From contig NZ_MIEH01000018.1 in the NCBI RefSeq assembly GCF_001754075.1, forward strand, positions 520,462 to 584,461: 64,000 bases of DNA. Reading direction: 5' to 3'. Source of the stretch: Merdimonas faecis (GTDB taxonomy: Bacteria > Bacillota > Clostridia > Lachnospirales > Lachnospiraceae). Below the pieces are notes generated by a model. The model worked only from the letters and a program-made list of their open reading frames with translations. It had not been told where the DNA came from and searched no databases. This document shows, one piece after another, positions 43,000 through 52,596 of this stretch. Position numbers and translations under genes: made by a program. Position 1 is the stretch's first letter. Every line of letters begins with the position of its first letter.

Positions 43000-44004
43000 T
43001 CATTTTTCCCGCTCCAGATACAGGTACACCGTTGTTCCCTGATCCACCTCTGATTCGATATATATTCCATGGCGCAGCTTATCCATAATCTTTTTACACA
43101 GATACAGGCCGATCCCCGTTGACTTCTTATCCGCCCGGCCGTTGTATCCCGTAAACCCCTTTTCAAATACCCGGGGCAGATCCTCCCTGGAAATCCCGAT
43201 CCCCGTATCCCTGATCGCAAGCATAAGCTTTTCCCGGTATGTTGTAAGATATATCGAAATGCTGCCTTCCTTTGTATATTTCAACGCATTGGATAAAATC
43301 TGCTCCACCACAAACACCAGCCATTTTTCGTCTGTCAGAACCGCATGCTGAAGCGGCTGAAAGTCCAGCCGGATCCTTTTCAGAATAAACATCTGAGAAT
43401 ATTTCCGGACTGCCTGTCTTACGATATCATCCAGCTGATATTCCTCAAAAGCCAGATCCGAAGACATTTCTTCCATCCGAAGATAAGAAAGCACCATCTC
43501 CACGTACTGCTCGATCTTGAACAACTCCATTTTCATTGTCTTTGCATAAGGCAGCTCTGCATTTTCCTCTCCCGCCGACTGAAGGATCACACGCAGGGCA
43601 GCAATAGGGGTTTTGATCTGATGGACCCACATTCCATAATAATCCGCCATCTCCTGGCGGGAAATCCGTCCTTTGGACTCCAGGTCCGCCTTTTGCTCAT
43701 AAAGATCCTGTATGATCCTCTGATACTCCTCCTCTGCTTCATTTTCCGGCTCCGGCATCCGGGAAAGATCTGTTACGATTGCCGTATGATCCTCCTTAAG
43801 CATCCGGCATTTCCGGTAGTACCGCAAGAAAGCAAGGCCGCCGTAGAGCAAAAGCCATCCCACCGACAGAAAGAAGGCATACCGCACTGCATCCGTGCGA
43901 ATATTATACAGAAAAAAGACTACCTGGAAAATTCCCAGGAAGCCAATATACAAACAGATCTGTCTGATATGTTCTCTGATATATCTTTTCAGCAGTCTCA
44001 TCAT
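43000..44004 (-). CDS. BceS-type intramembrane-sensing histidine kinase
   Basis: A 334-residue kinase with two membrane helices near the start (residues about 13-57) and almost no external loop, so it cannot bind the drug itself and depends on the BceB permease. The H-box is WVHQIKTPIAAL; the ATP site shows EQILSNALKYT, IRDTGIGISREDLP and STGIGLYLCKKIMD. Its ATG overlaps the regulator stop (ATGA). Confidence 0.95.
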   Translation of the reverse strand: MMRLLKRYIREHIRQICLYIGFLGIFQVVFFLYNIRTDAVRYAFFLSVGWLLLYGGLAFLRYYRKCRMLKEDHTAIVTDLSRMPEPENEAEEEYQRIIQDLYEQKADLESKGRISRQEMADYYGMWVHQIKTPIAALRVILQSAGEENAELPYAKTMKMELFKIEQYVEMVLSYLRMEEMSSDLAFEEYQLDDIVRQAVRKYSQMFILKRIRLDFQPLQHAVLTDEKWLVFVVEQILSNALKYTKEGSISIYLTTYREKLMLAIRDTGIGISREDLPRVFEKGFTGYNGRADKKSTGIGLYLCKKIMDKLRHGIYIESEVDQGTTVYLYLEREK

Positions 44005-44672
44005 TCTACCATGTACCCAATGCCTTTCTTCGTGCGGATCATGTCTTTTCTCCCGACCGACTCCAGTTTTTTCCGAAGTCTGGCTACATTCACCGTCAAC
44101 GTATTGTCATCAATAAACTCGTCGCTGTCCCAGAGTCGTTCGATAATCTCATCACGGGACACAATTTTTCCCGCCCTCTCAAACAAAATCTGCAGGATAC
44201 GGAATTCATTCTTCGTCAGCTCCACCTTCTGGTCCTGGTACAGCACCGTGGCATCTCCCAGGTTCAGCATAATGCCGTCGTGCTCCAGCAGATTTGACGA
44301 GCCCTGAAATGCGTAGGTCCGTCGGAGAAGCGCCTGTACCTTTGCCGTAACCACATTCAGATCAAACGGTTTTTCTATGAATTCATCTCCGCCCATATTC
44401 ATAGCCATCACGATATTCATGTTGTCATCCAGCGATGAGAGGAACATGATCGGCACCTGCGACACCTTCCGGATCTCCTGGCACCAGTGAAATCCATTGA
44501 AAAATGGCAGTCCGATATCCAACATCAGAAGCTGTGGTTCAAAATCAAGGAAATCATTCATGATATTTTTAAAATTTTCCGCACAGCGAGTCTCATATCC
44601 CCACTTTTCCAAATGTGCGGCCAACACTTTCGCAATCGTCATATCGTCTTCCACGATCAGGATCCTGTACAT
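44001..44672 (-). CDS. BceR-type response regulator
   Basis: A 223-residue OmpR-family regulator. Receiver: EDDMTIA acidic pocket, phospho-Asp in LLMLDIGLPFFNGF, Lys in FIEKPF. DNA-binding domain: LTKNEFRILQILFERAGKIV and the wing RTKKGIGYMVE. It is intact to the end, unlike the other regulator in this window. With the kinase it should activate the adjacent transporter through the TTACA-N4-TGTAA box. Confidence 0.95.
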   Translation of the reverse strand: MYRILIVEDDMTIAKVLAAHLEKWGYETRCAENFKNIMNDFLDFEPQLLMLDIGLPFFNGFHWCQEIRKVSQVPIMFLSSLDDNMNIVMAMNMGGDEFIEKPFDLNVVTAKVQALLRRTYAFQGSSNLLEHDGIMLNLGDATVLYQDQKVELTKNEFRILQILFERAGKIVSRDEIIERLWDSDEFIDDNTLTVNVARLRKKLESVGRKDMIRTKKGIGYMVE

Positions 44673-44756
44673 TTTTCTACCATCCTTCTTTTGTTCTTCC
44701 CAAAGCTGTTCTGCTTTCCATCCTACTCAATTCTCCGATATTTGTCAACGACTCTC

Positions 44757-45434
44757 CTAGTGAAAATAGTGGGCGCCGATCTGCATTCCATAGCCCCCCT
44801 GGTCAAAATAAAGGCATCCCTCTACCGGGTCAGCTCCCGCAAAGGCATCCTTTGCCGCCTGCATCGCTGCACCCGTATAGCTTCCGGCATTTCTAACCTG
44901 ATCCAGCCACCCGGTTCCGGCCGGAACAAACTGTCCGGACTGATAGACAACCGCCTCGATCGAATCCGGAAAAAGGCCGCTTTCCACCCGGTTCATCACC
45001 ACGGCCCCTACCGCCACCTGCCCTACATAAGGCTGATTTCCTGCTTCACAGAAGATGATAGATGCCAGCAGCTCCAGTTCCTGCTGATGGGCAGCCTCCA
45101 GGGCAGCCCGGCGCTCCTGCTCCTTCTTTATTCCCAGAGTCTCGGCCTCTTTCACGGCCTGACTGCTCTTCTCCTCTACCGTCTCCATCGCCTGCGTCAG
45201 CAGCTTTGCGGACCTTACATCCGCCTCTGTACAGACCTCCCGTGAGATTTCCTGCGCAATTTCCCGGGATATCTGCCTTGGAAGCTCCCCTGGCTGGCAG
45301 GCCTCCTCCGCCTGCTGCACACACGCTGCCTGCCCCGTCAGATCCGGCGCCGCCGCATAGCTGGTAAATCCCGCCGTCAGAAGCCCGGTAGAAACCAGTA
45401 AATAAGCAGATCCATACAAAGTCCTTCGATTCAT
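44757..45434 (-). CDS. Exported SleB/CwlJ-type cell wall hydrolase
   Basis: A protein of 225 residues with a signal peptide (basic MNRRTL start, hydrophobic LLVSTGLLTAGFTSYAAA), an Ala/Glu-rich helical stretch, and a carboxy-terminal Hydrolase_2 domain: ASIIFCEAGNQPYVGQVAVG, with the catalytic-type Glu, then MNRVESGLFPDSIEAVVYQ and GCLYFDQGG. The family cuts peptidoglycan, including spore cortex. GGGAGG precedes the ATG at 45434. Confidence 0.88.
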   Translation of the reverse strand: MNRRTLYGSAYLLVSTGLLTAGFTSYAAAPDLTGQAACVQQAEEACQPGELPRQISREIAQEISREVCTEADVRSAKLLTQAMETVEEKSSQAVKEAETLGIKKEQERRAALEAAHQQELELLASIIFCEAGNQPYVGQVAVGAVVMNRVESGLFPDSIEAVVYQSGQFVPAGTGWLDQVRNAGSYTGAAMQAAKDAFAGADPVEGCLYFDQGGYGMQIGAHYFH

Positions 45435-45562
45435 AAAACGCCTCCCGCCGCTGCTTGTATGCATATTTCCAAGCATTATTCATAAAATAATCTTAATAAA
45501 GTATATTCAAAAATTTCAATTTTATTACAAATGTTACAGAAATATTACGCACCTTTCAGGTG

Positions 45563-45645
45563 GGGACAGGGTATATTGCAAATGGGGACACCGGCAAACG
45601 CAAATGGGGACGTACACTTTTGCAAAAAGTGTACGTCCCCATTTG
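45563..45645. repeat. Palindromic GGGGACGTACAC element, copy F (composite)
   Basis: Perfect 21-bp arms (45601-45621 and 45625-45645, loop GCA). To the left are GGGGACAGGGTATATTGC and GGGGACACCGGCAAACG units in the same order as in copy C. The right edge is 10 bp from the carB stop. Confidence 0.92.
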
Positions 45646-45655
45646 ACGCATTTGC

Positions 45656-48600
45656 CTATATCTCCGCGATATCTATCAACGTCAGTTTCTTGATATCTGT
45701 ATTCTCCAGGCTGGTGATCAGTGCCTCCGCGGTATCGATGGCGGTGAGTACGTTCACGCCGGTCTCGATGGCGCTGCGGCGGATGACGAAGCCGTCCTTT
45801 GCACGGTCGGCGCCCTGGGGCGGTGTGTCGATGACCAGATCAATCTTGTGGCCCAGGATCAGGTCCATCAGGTTCGGGCTCTCCTGCTCGATCTTGTTGA
45901 CTGCGATCACCTTTACTCCCCCATTCTCAAGTGCACGGGCGGTTCCTCTTGTAGCGAAGATGCGGTAGCCGATATCGGCGAATCGCCGTCCGATCTGTAC
46001 TGCTTCTTCTTTATCCTCGTCCCGCACGGTCAGGATCATGTTCTTATGCTTCGGCAGCTTAATGCCGGCTCCCAGGAAGGCTTTATAAAGCGCCTCGTCA
46101 AAGGTCTTTGCAATGCCTAAGCACTCTCCGGTAGACTTCATTTCCGGTCCAAGGCTGATGTCCGCATCCCGGATCTTTTCAAAGGAGAATACCGGCATCT
46201 TGATGGCAAAATACTCTGCCTCCGGCTGCAGTCCCGGCGTATACCCCAATTCCCGGATGGTATGTCCCATGATCACCCGGGAGGCCAGCGGCACGATCGG
46301 GATGCCGGTTACCTTGCTGATGTAAGGCACGGTCCGGCTGGATCTTGGATTGACCTCGATCACATACACCTCTTCCCCGCACACGATAAACTGGATATTG
46401 ATCAGCCCGATCACATGCAGCGCCCTGGCAAGCCTTCTGGTATACTCCTCAATCGTCTTCTTTGTCTTCTCGCTGATGCTCTTTGCCGGATACACGGAGA
46501 TACTGTCGCCGGAATGGATCCCCGCCCGCTCGATATGCTCCATGATCCCTGGGATCAGGATATCTGTGCCGTCGCAGACGGCGTCCACCTCGATCTCCTT
46601 CCCCATCAGGTATTTGTCCACCAGGATCGGATGATCCTGGGCGATCCGGTTAATAATGCCGATGAACTCTTCGATGTCATGATCGCCAATGGCAATCTGC
46701 ATCCCCTGGCCGCCCAGCACATAGGATGGCCGTACCAGCACCGGATATCCCAGACGGTTCGCCACTTCCTTGGCTTCTTCGGCCGTATAGACCGTTCCCC
46801 CGGTAGGACGCGGGATCTGGCACTCCTCCAGGATCTTGTCAAATAACTCCCGGTCCTCCGCCGCATCTACGTTTTCTGCGGAGGTCCCCAGGATAGGCAC
46901 GCCCATCTTCATCAGGCTTTCCGTCAGTTTGATGGCCGTCTGCCCTCCAAACTGCACCACCGCTCCGTCCGGATGCTCCAGATCCACGATGCTCTCTACA
47001 TCCTCCGGCGTCAGCGGCTCAAAATACAGCTTATCTGCAATATCAAAATCTGTACTTACCGTCTCCGGGTTATTGTTGACGATAATCGTCTCATATCCCT
47101 CTTTTGCAAAGGCCCAGGTACAGTGCACAGAACAGAAATCAAACTCAATCCCCTGGCCGATGCGGATAGGACCGGAGCCTAATACCAGCACCTTCTTCTT
47201 TCCGGAGGTCTGCTCCACCTCATTCTCACTTCCGTAGACCGAATAATAGTAAGGCGTCTCTGCCGCAAACTCCGCCGCACAGGTATCCACCATCTTATAA
47301 GCGGCACGGATGCCGTACTCATGACGCATGTCATGGATCTGCCGCTCCGTATTTCCCGTCAGCCCTGCGATCACGGTATCCGGAAACTCCATCCGCTTTG
47401 CTTCCTTCAGAGTCTCGGCGTTCAAAGGCTCATTCTGAAGCTTCTGCTCCATCTCTACCAGAATGGCGATCTTATCAATAAACCACAGGTCGATCTTCGT
47501 CGCCTCATGGATCGCCTCGTAGCTGATCCCCTGACGGATAGCTTCCGCAATCTTCCAGATCCTGCGGTCGTCTACCACCTTAAGCTCTTCCAGCAGATCT
47601 TCTCCCTTCAGATGGGAGAAATCATAAGACATCAGGCTGTCCACATGCTGCTCCAGGGAACGGATAGCCTTCATGAGCGCCCCTTCAAAATTATCGCAGA
47701 TACTCATAACCTCGCCGGTAGCCTTCATCTGAGTAGTCAGCGTCCGTTTTGCGCTGATAAATTTATCAAAAGGAAGCCTCGGAATTTTCACCACGCAGTA
47801 ATCCAGCATAGGCTCGAAGCTTGCATAAGTCTTCTTTGTCACTGCGTTCTTAATCTCATCCAGCGTATATCCCAGGGCGATCTTTGCCGCCACCTTGGCG
47901 ATGGGGTAGCCCGTGGCCTTGGAAGCCAGCGCCGAAGACCGGCTGACCCTGGGGTTGACCTCAATGACACAATACTCAAAGGTCTCCGGATGGAGGGCAT
48001 ACTGTACATTGCACCCACCAGTGATATTCAGCTCGCTGATAATATTCAGTGCAGAGGTACGCAGCATCTGATACTCCTTATCGCCCAGTGTCTGGGAGGG
48101 AGCCACCACAATACTGTCTCCCGTATGTACGCCTACCGGATCAATGTTTTCCATGTTACATACAGTGATACAGTTGCCCTTGCTGTCCCGCATCACCTCA
48201 TATTCGATTTCCTTCCATCCTGCAATGCACCGTTCCACCAGCACCTGCCCTACCCTGGAAAGCCGGAGGCCGTTTTCCAGGATCTCGATCATCTGTCCCC
48301 GGTCATGAGCGATTCCTCCGCCGCTGCCGCCAAGCGTATAGGCAGGACGCAAAACCACCGGATAACCGATCTTTTCCGCAAACCGAAGTCCGTCTTCCAC
48401 ATTTTCCACTACCAGAGACGCCGCGCAGGGCTCTCCGATCTTCTCCATCGTAGTCTTGAACTCCAGCCTGTCTTCCGCCTTCTTGATGGTCTCGGATGTG
48501 GTTCCGATCAGCCGTACATTATTGCGTTTCAGAAATCCGCTCTCTTCCAGCTCCATGGCCAGATTAAGCGCAGCCTGTCCCCCCAGCGTCGGGAGCACAC

Positions 48601-48853
48601 TGTCCGGACGTTCCTTCAGGATCAGCTGCTCTACTACCTCTGCCGTCAGAGGCTCAATGTAGACCCGGTCCGCTATATCCTTGTCCGTCATAATGGTCGC
48701 CGGGTTGGAATTTAAGAGTACCACCTCGATCCCCTCTTCCTTCAGGGATCGGCAGGCCTGGGTTCCCGCATAGTCGAATTCCGCTGCCTGGCCGATCACG
48801 ATCGGACCGGACCCGATTACCAGTACTTTTTTAATTTCTTTATTTCTAGGCAT
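45656..48853 (-). CDS. carB: Carbamoyl-phosphate synthase, large subunit
   Basis: A 1,065-residue enzyme that makes carbamoyl phosphate from glutamine ammonia, bicarbonate and two ATP for arginine and pyrimidine synthesis. The duplicated ATP-grasp halves both begin with the typical motif (VLVIGSGPIVIGQAAEFDY and VLVLGSGPIRIGQGIEFDF), each with an EVNPR(V/S)SRSS- or RSSRTVP-type metal site. The last 130 residues are the MGS-like allosteric domain. It follows carA by 2 bp. Confidence 0.98.
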   Translation of the reverse strand: MPRNKEIKKVLVIGSGPIVIGQAAEFDYAGTQACRSLKEEGIEVVLLNSNPATIMTDKDIADRVYIEPLTAEVVEQLILKERPDSVLPTLGGQAALNLAMELEESGFLKRNNVRLIGTTSETIKKAEDRLEFKTTMEKIGEPCAASLVVENVEDGLRFAEKIGYPVVLRPAYTLGGSGGGIAHDRGQMIEILENGLRLSRVGQVLVERCIAGWKEIEYEVMRDSKGNCITVCNMENIDPVGVHTGDSIVVAPSQTLGDKEYQMLRTSALNIISELNITGGCNVQYALHPETFEYCVIEVNPRVSRSSALASKATGYPIAKVAAKIALGYTLDEIKNAVTKKTYASFEPMLDYCVVKIPRLPFDKFISAKRTLTTQMKATGEVMSICDNFEGALMKAIRSLEQHVDSLMSYDFSHLKGEDLLEELKVVDDRRIWKIAEAIRQGISYEAIHEATKIDLWFIDKIAILVEMEQKLQNEPLNAETLKEAKRMEFPDTVIAGLTGNTERQIHDMRHEYGIRAAYKMVDTCAAEFAAETPYYYSVYGSENEVEQTSGKKKVLVLGSGPIRIGQGIEFDFCSVHCTWAFAKEGYETIIVNNNPETVSTDFDIADKLYFEPLTPEDVESIVDLEHPDGAVVQFGGQTAIKLTESLMKMGVPILGTSAENVDAAEDRELFDKILEECQIPRPTGGTVYTAEEAKEVANRLGYPVLVRPSYVLGGQGMQIAIGDHDIEEFIGIINRIAQDHPILVDKYLMGKEIEVDAVCDGTDILIPGIMEHIERAGIHSGDSISVYPAKSISEKTKKTIEEYTRRLARALHVIGLINIQFIVCGEEVYVIEVNPRSSRTVPYISKVTGIPIVPLASRVIMGHTIRELGYTPGLQPEAEYFAIKMPVFSFEKIRDADISLGPEMKSTGECLGIAKTFDEALYKAFLGAGIKLPKHKNMILTVRDEDKEEAVQIGRRFADIGYRIFATRGTARALENGGVKVIAVNKIEQESPNLMDLILGHKIDLVIDTPPQGADRAKDGFVIRRSAIETGVNVLTAIDTAEALITSLENTDIKKLTLIDIAEI

Positions 48854-48855
48854 CC

Positions 48856-49923
48856 CTATGCTCCTTTCATCATATCCATAAACCGGTCAAAAAGGTACCC
48901 GGAATCCTGCGGTCCAGGACACGCCTCCGGATGAAACTGTACCGTGAAAATTTTCTTTCCCTCATATACAAGACCTTCATTGGTCCCGTCATTTACATTA
49001 ATAAACGCTTCCTTCGCAATCGCCGGATCCATAGTCGAAGCATCCACCGCATATCCATGGTTCTGGGAAGAAATATAAACTCTTCCATTGCTTAGATCCT
49101 TAACCGGATGATTGCCGCCCCGGTGTCCGTATTTTAATTTATAAGTCTTGGCGCCATTTGCAAGAGCCATCAGCTGATGTCCCAGACAAATTGCAAAAAT
49201 AGGAATATCGGAATTATATAACTGCTTGATTTCTTGAATGATTGTTGTTAAGGACGCCGGATCTCCCGGTCCATTGGATAACATGATTCCATCCGGATTA
49301 GAATTGATAATGACTTCTGCCGGTGTGTCTGCCGGATAAACAGTAACTTCACACCCGCGTTTATGTAAAGATCTGATAATATTATTTTTCGCTCCAAAAT
49401 CCATCAGAGCCACCTTTGGCCCATCGCCTTTCTGTACGGAAACTTCCTTACAGGTCACTTCAGAGACCACATCGCCCACCTCATAAGCCCGAAGCTTCGG
49501 AAGGATCTCTTCCAGGTCAAAGCTCTCGTTGGTGGTGATCATACCATTCATCGTACCTTTTTCCCTCAATAGCTTGGTCAGCGCACGAGTGTCTACTCCT
49601 GCGATCCCGGGAATATCCTGCTCTTTCAGGAAATCCTGTATAGTCCCCTCACAACGGAAATTGCTGGGTATTCTGGACAGCTCTCTTACGATATATCCGT
49701 CAGGCCATGCTTTCTTTGACTCCATATCCGGCGTGATCCCATAATTACCGATCAGCGGATAAGTCATGACAACAGCCTGTCCGGCGTAAGAAGGATCGGT
49801 CAATACCTCGAGATAACCTGTCATCGAAGTATTAAATACGATCTCACTGATCATATCTCTTGTGGACCCGATACTCGTTCCCGAAAAGACAGTTCCGTCT
49901 TCCAGAATCAGAAATGCTTTCAT
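48856..49923 (-). CDS. carA: Carbamoyl-phosphate synthase, small (glutaminase) subunit
   Basis: A 355-residue class I glutamine amidotransferase that supplies ammonia to CarB. The nucleophile Cys is in IFAICLGHQLMALA, with the His and Glu in VQFHPEACPGP; LSNGPGDP is also present. AAAGGTG precedes the ATG. A strong promoter with no visible attenuator lies just upstream. Confidence 0.98.
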   Translation of the reverse strand: MKAFLILEDGTVFSGTSIGSTRDMISEIVFNTSMTGYLEVLTDPSYAGQAVVMTYPLIGNYGITPDMESKKAWPDGYIVRELSRIPSNFRCEGTIQDFLKEQDIPGIAGVDTRALTKLLREKGTMNGMITTNESFDLEEILPKLRAYEVGDVVSEVTCKEVSVQKGDGPKVALMDFGAKNNIIRSLHKRGCEVTVYPADTPAEVIINSNPDGIMLSNGPGDPASLTTIIQEIKQLYNSDIPIFAICLGHQLMALANGAKTYKLKYGHRGGNHPVKDLSNGRVYISSQNHGYAVDASTMDPAIAKEAFINVNDGTNEGLVYEGKKIFTVQFHPEACPGPQDSGYLFDRFMDMMKGA

Positions 49924-49964
49924 AGATTCACCTTTCCCTTCCTAATACTCGACAAATTGTAGCA

Positions 49965-49993
49965 ATTATACTATATGTTCCCCCTATTTGCAA
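49965..49993 (-). promoter_or_regulatory. carAB promoter
   Basis: TTGCAA (plus 49988-49993) and TATAAT (49965-49970) on the minus strand with a 17-base spacer. I see no PyrR-type leader between it and carA. Confidence 0.75.
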
Positions 49994-50000
49994 CCATTTT

Positions 50001-51209
50001 TTAAGAATACTCCCAATATATTGTAATTTTATGGAGGCTCTCCTCATCCATGTACTGATAACTCACCTGTGTAAGGCCGTACCATTCTGCCAGATTCTGG
50101 GCCGCTCTTTTCACCACGTGGTTCAGGATATCCTCGTGGGCCTCCTGGTACAGTTTCTCATCTGCAAACTTGATCACAGCCGGATTCTCCCCGGCCGAGA
50201 TCACCTCATTCATCTGTTCCAGGATCTTTGCACTGTCATAAGTCTCATAATACATTCCATTCACCACATAATAGTTGGCGTCCATTTTTGTACAGGCCGG
50301 AAGCTCCACCGTGTCATCCGGCGTATGGGTCATAAAAAGCTGTTCGTCATTGCAGCACATATAATCGTAGCTGATATGTCCGGAAACTTTTGACTCTCCG
50401 CCCTCCGACGCCTGAAAGACCGGATCTCCCCAGGTAGTATCCACATAGTAATAGTCCCCGCCGCAGGACACCAGGTTCCAGGCATGTGCCTGCCCTCCCG
50501 CTGCCGTTCCCGTCACATAGGTGCAGAATACGCCCAGCCGTTCCAGCAGGTACTGGGTCGCTTTTGCATAGCCGGCACAAACAGACTGCCGCCCCGAAAA
50601 TACACTGTAAATATTTTGATTATCCGGCGCATCCTGAACATACTCCACACGGCTGATAATCGATTCGTAGACATACAGGATTTTCTCATAATCAGACGCG
50701 TCTTCGGATATTCCTGACAGATACTCCCCCGCCGCACTTTCAATCACAGCGCTTCGTTTTTCCTTTTCCTCTTCCCCATAGAGATAGGCAGGCTCCAGCA
50801 CTGTATATGGCGTAATTCCCCCATAGGAGGTAGCTGTCATCTTCCCGTCACACCAGAAAATCTCCGGATGATCATTTAAAACATACTGAAAGATCCGGTT
50901 TGCCCCGGCCGCATCTTCTGTGTGCACATAAATTTCCGACGTGTAATCCATAAGCCCCTGCCTGATCTCCTGGTAGACCTTTTTTTCTTCCTCCTCAAGC
51001 TGTCCGTAATAATATTTCTGTCCCAGACTCTCTTCCTCAATCCGCACTTCCTGAAAAGGAACCTCTCTTACCGTTCCTTCCAGTTCCCGGACAGCCGTGC
51101 CAAGTATCCCGGAATTATATGCAAAAGCTCCGGCGCCTCCAAAGGCCAGTAAAAGCAAAAATCCCAGAAGGCAACCGCTTTTTTTCCGTTTTCTTTTCCT
51201 TGTTCCCAT
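50001..51209 (-). CDS. Membrane-anchored transglutaminase-like protein
   Basis: A protein of 402 residues with a basic start (GTRKRKRKKSG), one membrane helix (CLLGFLLLLAFGGAGAFAY) and an exterior transglutaminase-like domain. The Cys-His-Asp triad is seen in GRQSVCAGYAKATQYLL, GGQAHAWNLV and YYYVDTTWGDP. Such domains in Firmicutes are cysteine peptidases or cross-linkers at the cell surface; the substrate is unknown. AGGAAG precedes the ATG at 51209; an upstream in-frame ATG at 51251 is possible. Confidence 0.85.
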   Translation of the reverse strand: MGTRKRKRKKSGCLLGFLLLLAFGGAGAFAYNSGILGTAVRELEGTVREVPFQEVRIEEESLGQKYYYGQLEEEEKKVYQEIRQGLMDYTSEIYVHTEDAAGANRIFQYVLNDHPEIFWCDGKMTATSYGGITPYTVLEPAYLYGEEEKEKRSAVIESAAGEYLSGISEDASDYEKILYVYESIISRVEYVQDAPDNQNIYSVFSGRQSVCAGYAKATQYLLERLGVFCTYVTGTAAGGQAHAWNLVSCGGDYYYVDTTWGDPVFQASEGGESKVSGHISYDYMCCNDEQLFMTHTPDDTVELPACTKMDANYYVVNGMYYETYDSAKILEQMNEVISAGENPAVIKFADEKLYQEAHEDILNHVVKRAAQNLAEWYGLTQVSYQYMDEESLHKITIYWEYS

Positions 51210-51287
51210 ATATCCGTCTTCCTTTTTTGAACAATTTCTCTTTTCCCGCATAAATTAACAGTAATAGAGCTTTTATGAGGTACTGCC

Positions 51288-52556
51288 ATGAATACGATCC
51301 AACAACATGCCTCCGCAGATACACCAGAGCTTGGAAGCCTGCAGATTAATCTGACTTCCGGCTTAAATTCCCGGCCTGTCGCGGATGCCACCATCCATAT
51401 TTCCTATACCGGCGTTCCCGACAGCATCCTGGAGGAGCTGCACACAGATTCCTCCGGCCAGACAGAAACTATAGAGCTTAATGCCCCGCCGCTGGAATAT
51501 AGTCTGAATCCCGCCATTGAAGAACAACCTTATTCAGAATACACTCTTCATATTGAAGCCCCCGGATTTGAATCTGTCAGCATCGCCGGTGTGGAAATCC
51601 TCCCTACTGTAAAAGCCATTCAGAATGTGACCATGAACCCTTCCGACACCACGGGTCCCTCAGAAGAAGTTTTCGTGATCCCTGCACACACATTATATGG
51701 AACTTATCCGGCAAAAATACCGGAATCCGAGATCAAGCCCATGGACGAAACCGGCGAGATCGTCTTAAGCCGCGTGGTCGTGCCGGAATACATTGTGGTC
51801 CACGATGGGAGTCCCCGGGACTCCACTGCCAGAAACTATTATGTAAAATATAAAGACTATATCAAAAATGTGGCCTCCAGCGAAATCTATGCCACCTGGC
51901 CCGAAGACACCATCCGCGCCAACGTGCTGGCTATCATGTCTTTTACCCTGAACAGGGTTTACACAGAATGGTACAGGAACATGGGGTATGATTTCACCAT
52001 CACTTCCTCCACGGCCTTTGACCACAAATGGATCCCCGAGCGGAACTTTTATGATACAATTTCTCCTATCGTAGATGAGCTATTCTCCAATTACCTGTCC
52101 CGCCCGGGCGTACGCCAGCCCATCCTGACCCAGTACTGCGACGGGCGTCAGGTGCAGTGCCCTGACTGGATGACACAGTGGGGATCCTGTTCCCTGGGCG
52201 AACAGGGGTATTCTGCCATCCAGATTCTCCGCTATTACTACGGGGATGACATGTACATCAATACTGCCGAATCTATCGCCGGCATCCCCTCCTCCTGGCC
52301 CGGCTATGATCTGGACACCGGCGCTACCGGAAGCAAGGTCCGGCAGATGCAGGAACAGCTGAACACGATTGCCAGTGCTTACCCTGCTCTTCCAAGGATC
52401 GACGCAGACGGGGTCTACGGCCCCGCCACCAAAGCCTCCGTCCGGAAGTTCCAGTCCATCTTCGGCCTTCCGGCTACCGGTATCGTAGACTATCCTACCT
52501 GGTACAAAATCTCTGAAGTCTACGTCGGCGTATCCCGGATCGCAGAACTTAATTAA
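51288..52556 (+). CDS. SleC-like spore cortex-lytic / peptidoglycan-binding protein
   Basis: A 422-residue protein. The first 120 residues are a carboxypeptidase-regulatory-like beta domain (SLQINLTSGLNSRPVADATI). Residues about 170-330 resemble the SpoIID-type lytic domain (LAIMSFTLNRVYTEWYRNMG, TSSTAFDHKWI). Residues about 345-410 are a peptidoglycan-binding repeat (GSKVRQMQEQL, VYGPATKASVRKFQ). The order matches SleC, which degrades spore cortex at germination. No signal peptide is seen, as expected if it is made in the mother cell. No Csp protease lies in the window. Confidence 0.75.
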   Translation: MNTIQQHASADTPELGSLQINLTSGLNSRPVADATIHISYTGVPDSILEELHTDSSGQTETIELNAPPLEYSLNPAIEEQPYSEYTLHIEAPGFESVSIAGVEILPTVKAIQNVTMNPSDTTGPSEEVFVIPAHTLYGTYPAKIPESEIKPMDETGEIVLSRVVVPEYIVVHDGSPRDSTARNYYVKYKDYIKNVASSEIYATWPEDTIRANVLAIMSFTLNRVYTEWYRNMGYDFTITSSTAFDHKWIPERNFYDTISPIVDELFSNYLSRPGVRQPILTQYCDGRQVQCPDWMTQWGSCSLGEQGYSAIQILRYYYGDDMYINTAESIAGIPSSWPGYDLDTGATGSKVRQMQEQLNTIASAYPALPRIDADGVYGPATKASVRKFQSIFGLPATGIVDYPTWYKISEVYVGVSRIAELN

Positions 52557-52596
52557 AACTGATTTTTCTTATCTTATCATAAAACCGGATTTTACA

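Noticed and set aside
43345..44307. Open frame of 320 codons on the plus strand
   Set aside because: Antisense to the BceS kinase and BceR regulator genes, both of which are complete.
47321..48715. Open frame of 464 codons on the plus strand
   Set aside because: Antisense to carB, which is unambiguous on the minus strand; no ribosome site and no recognisable domain.
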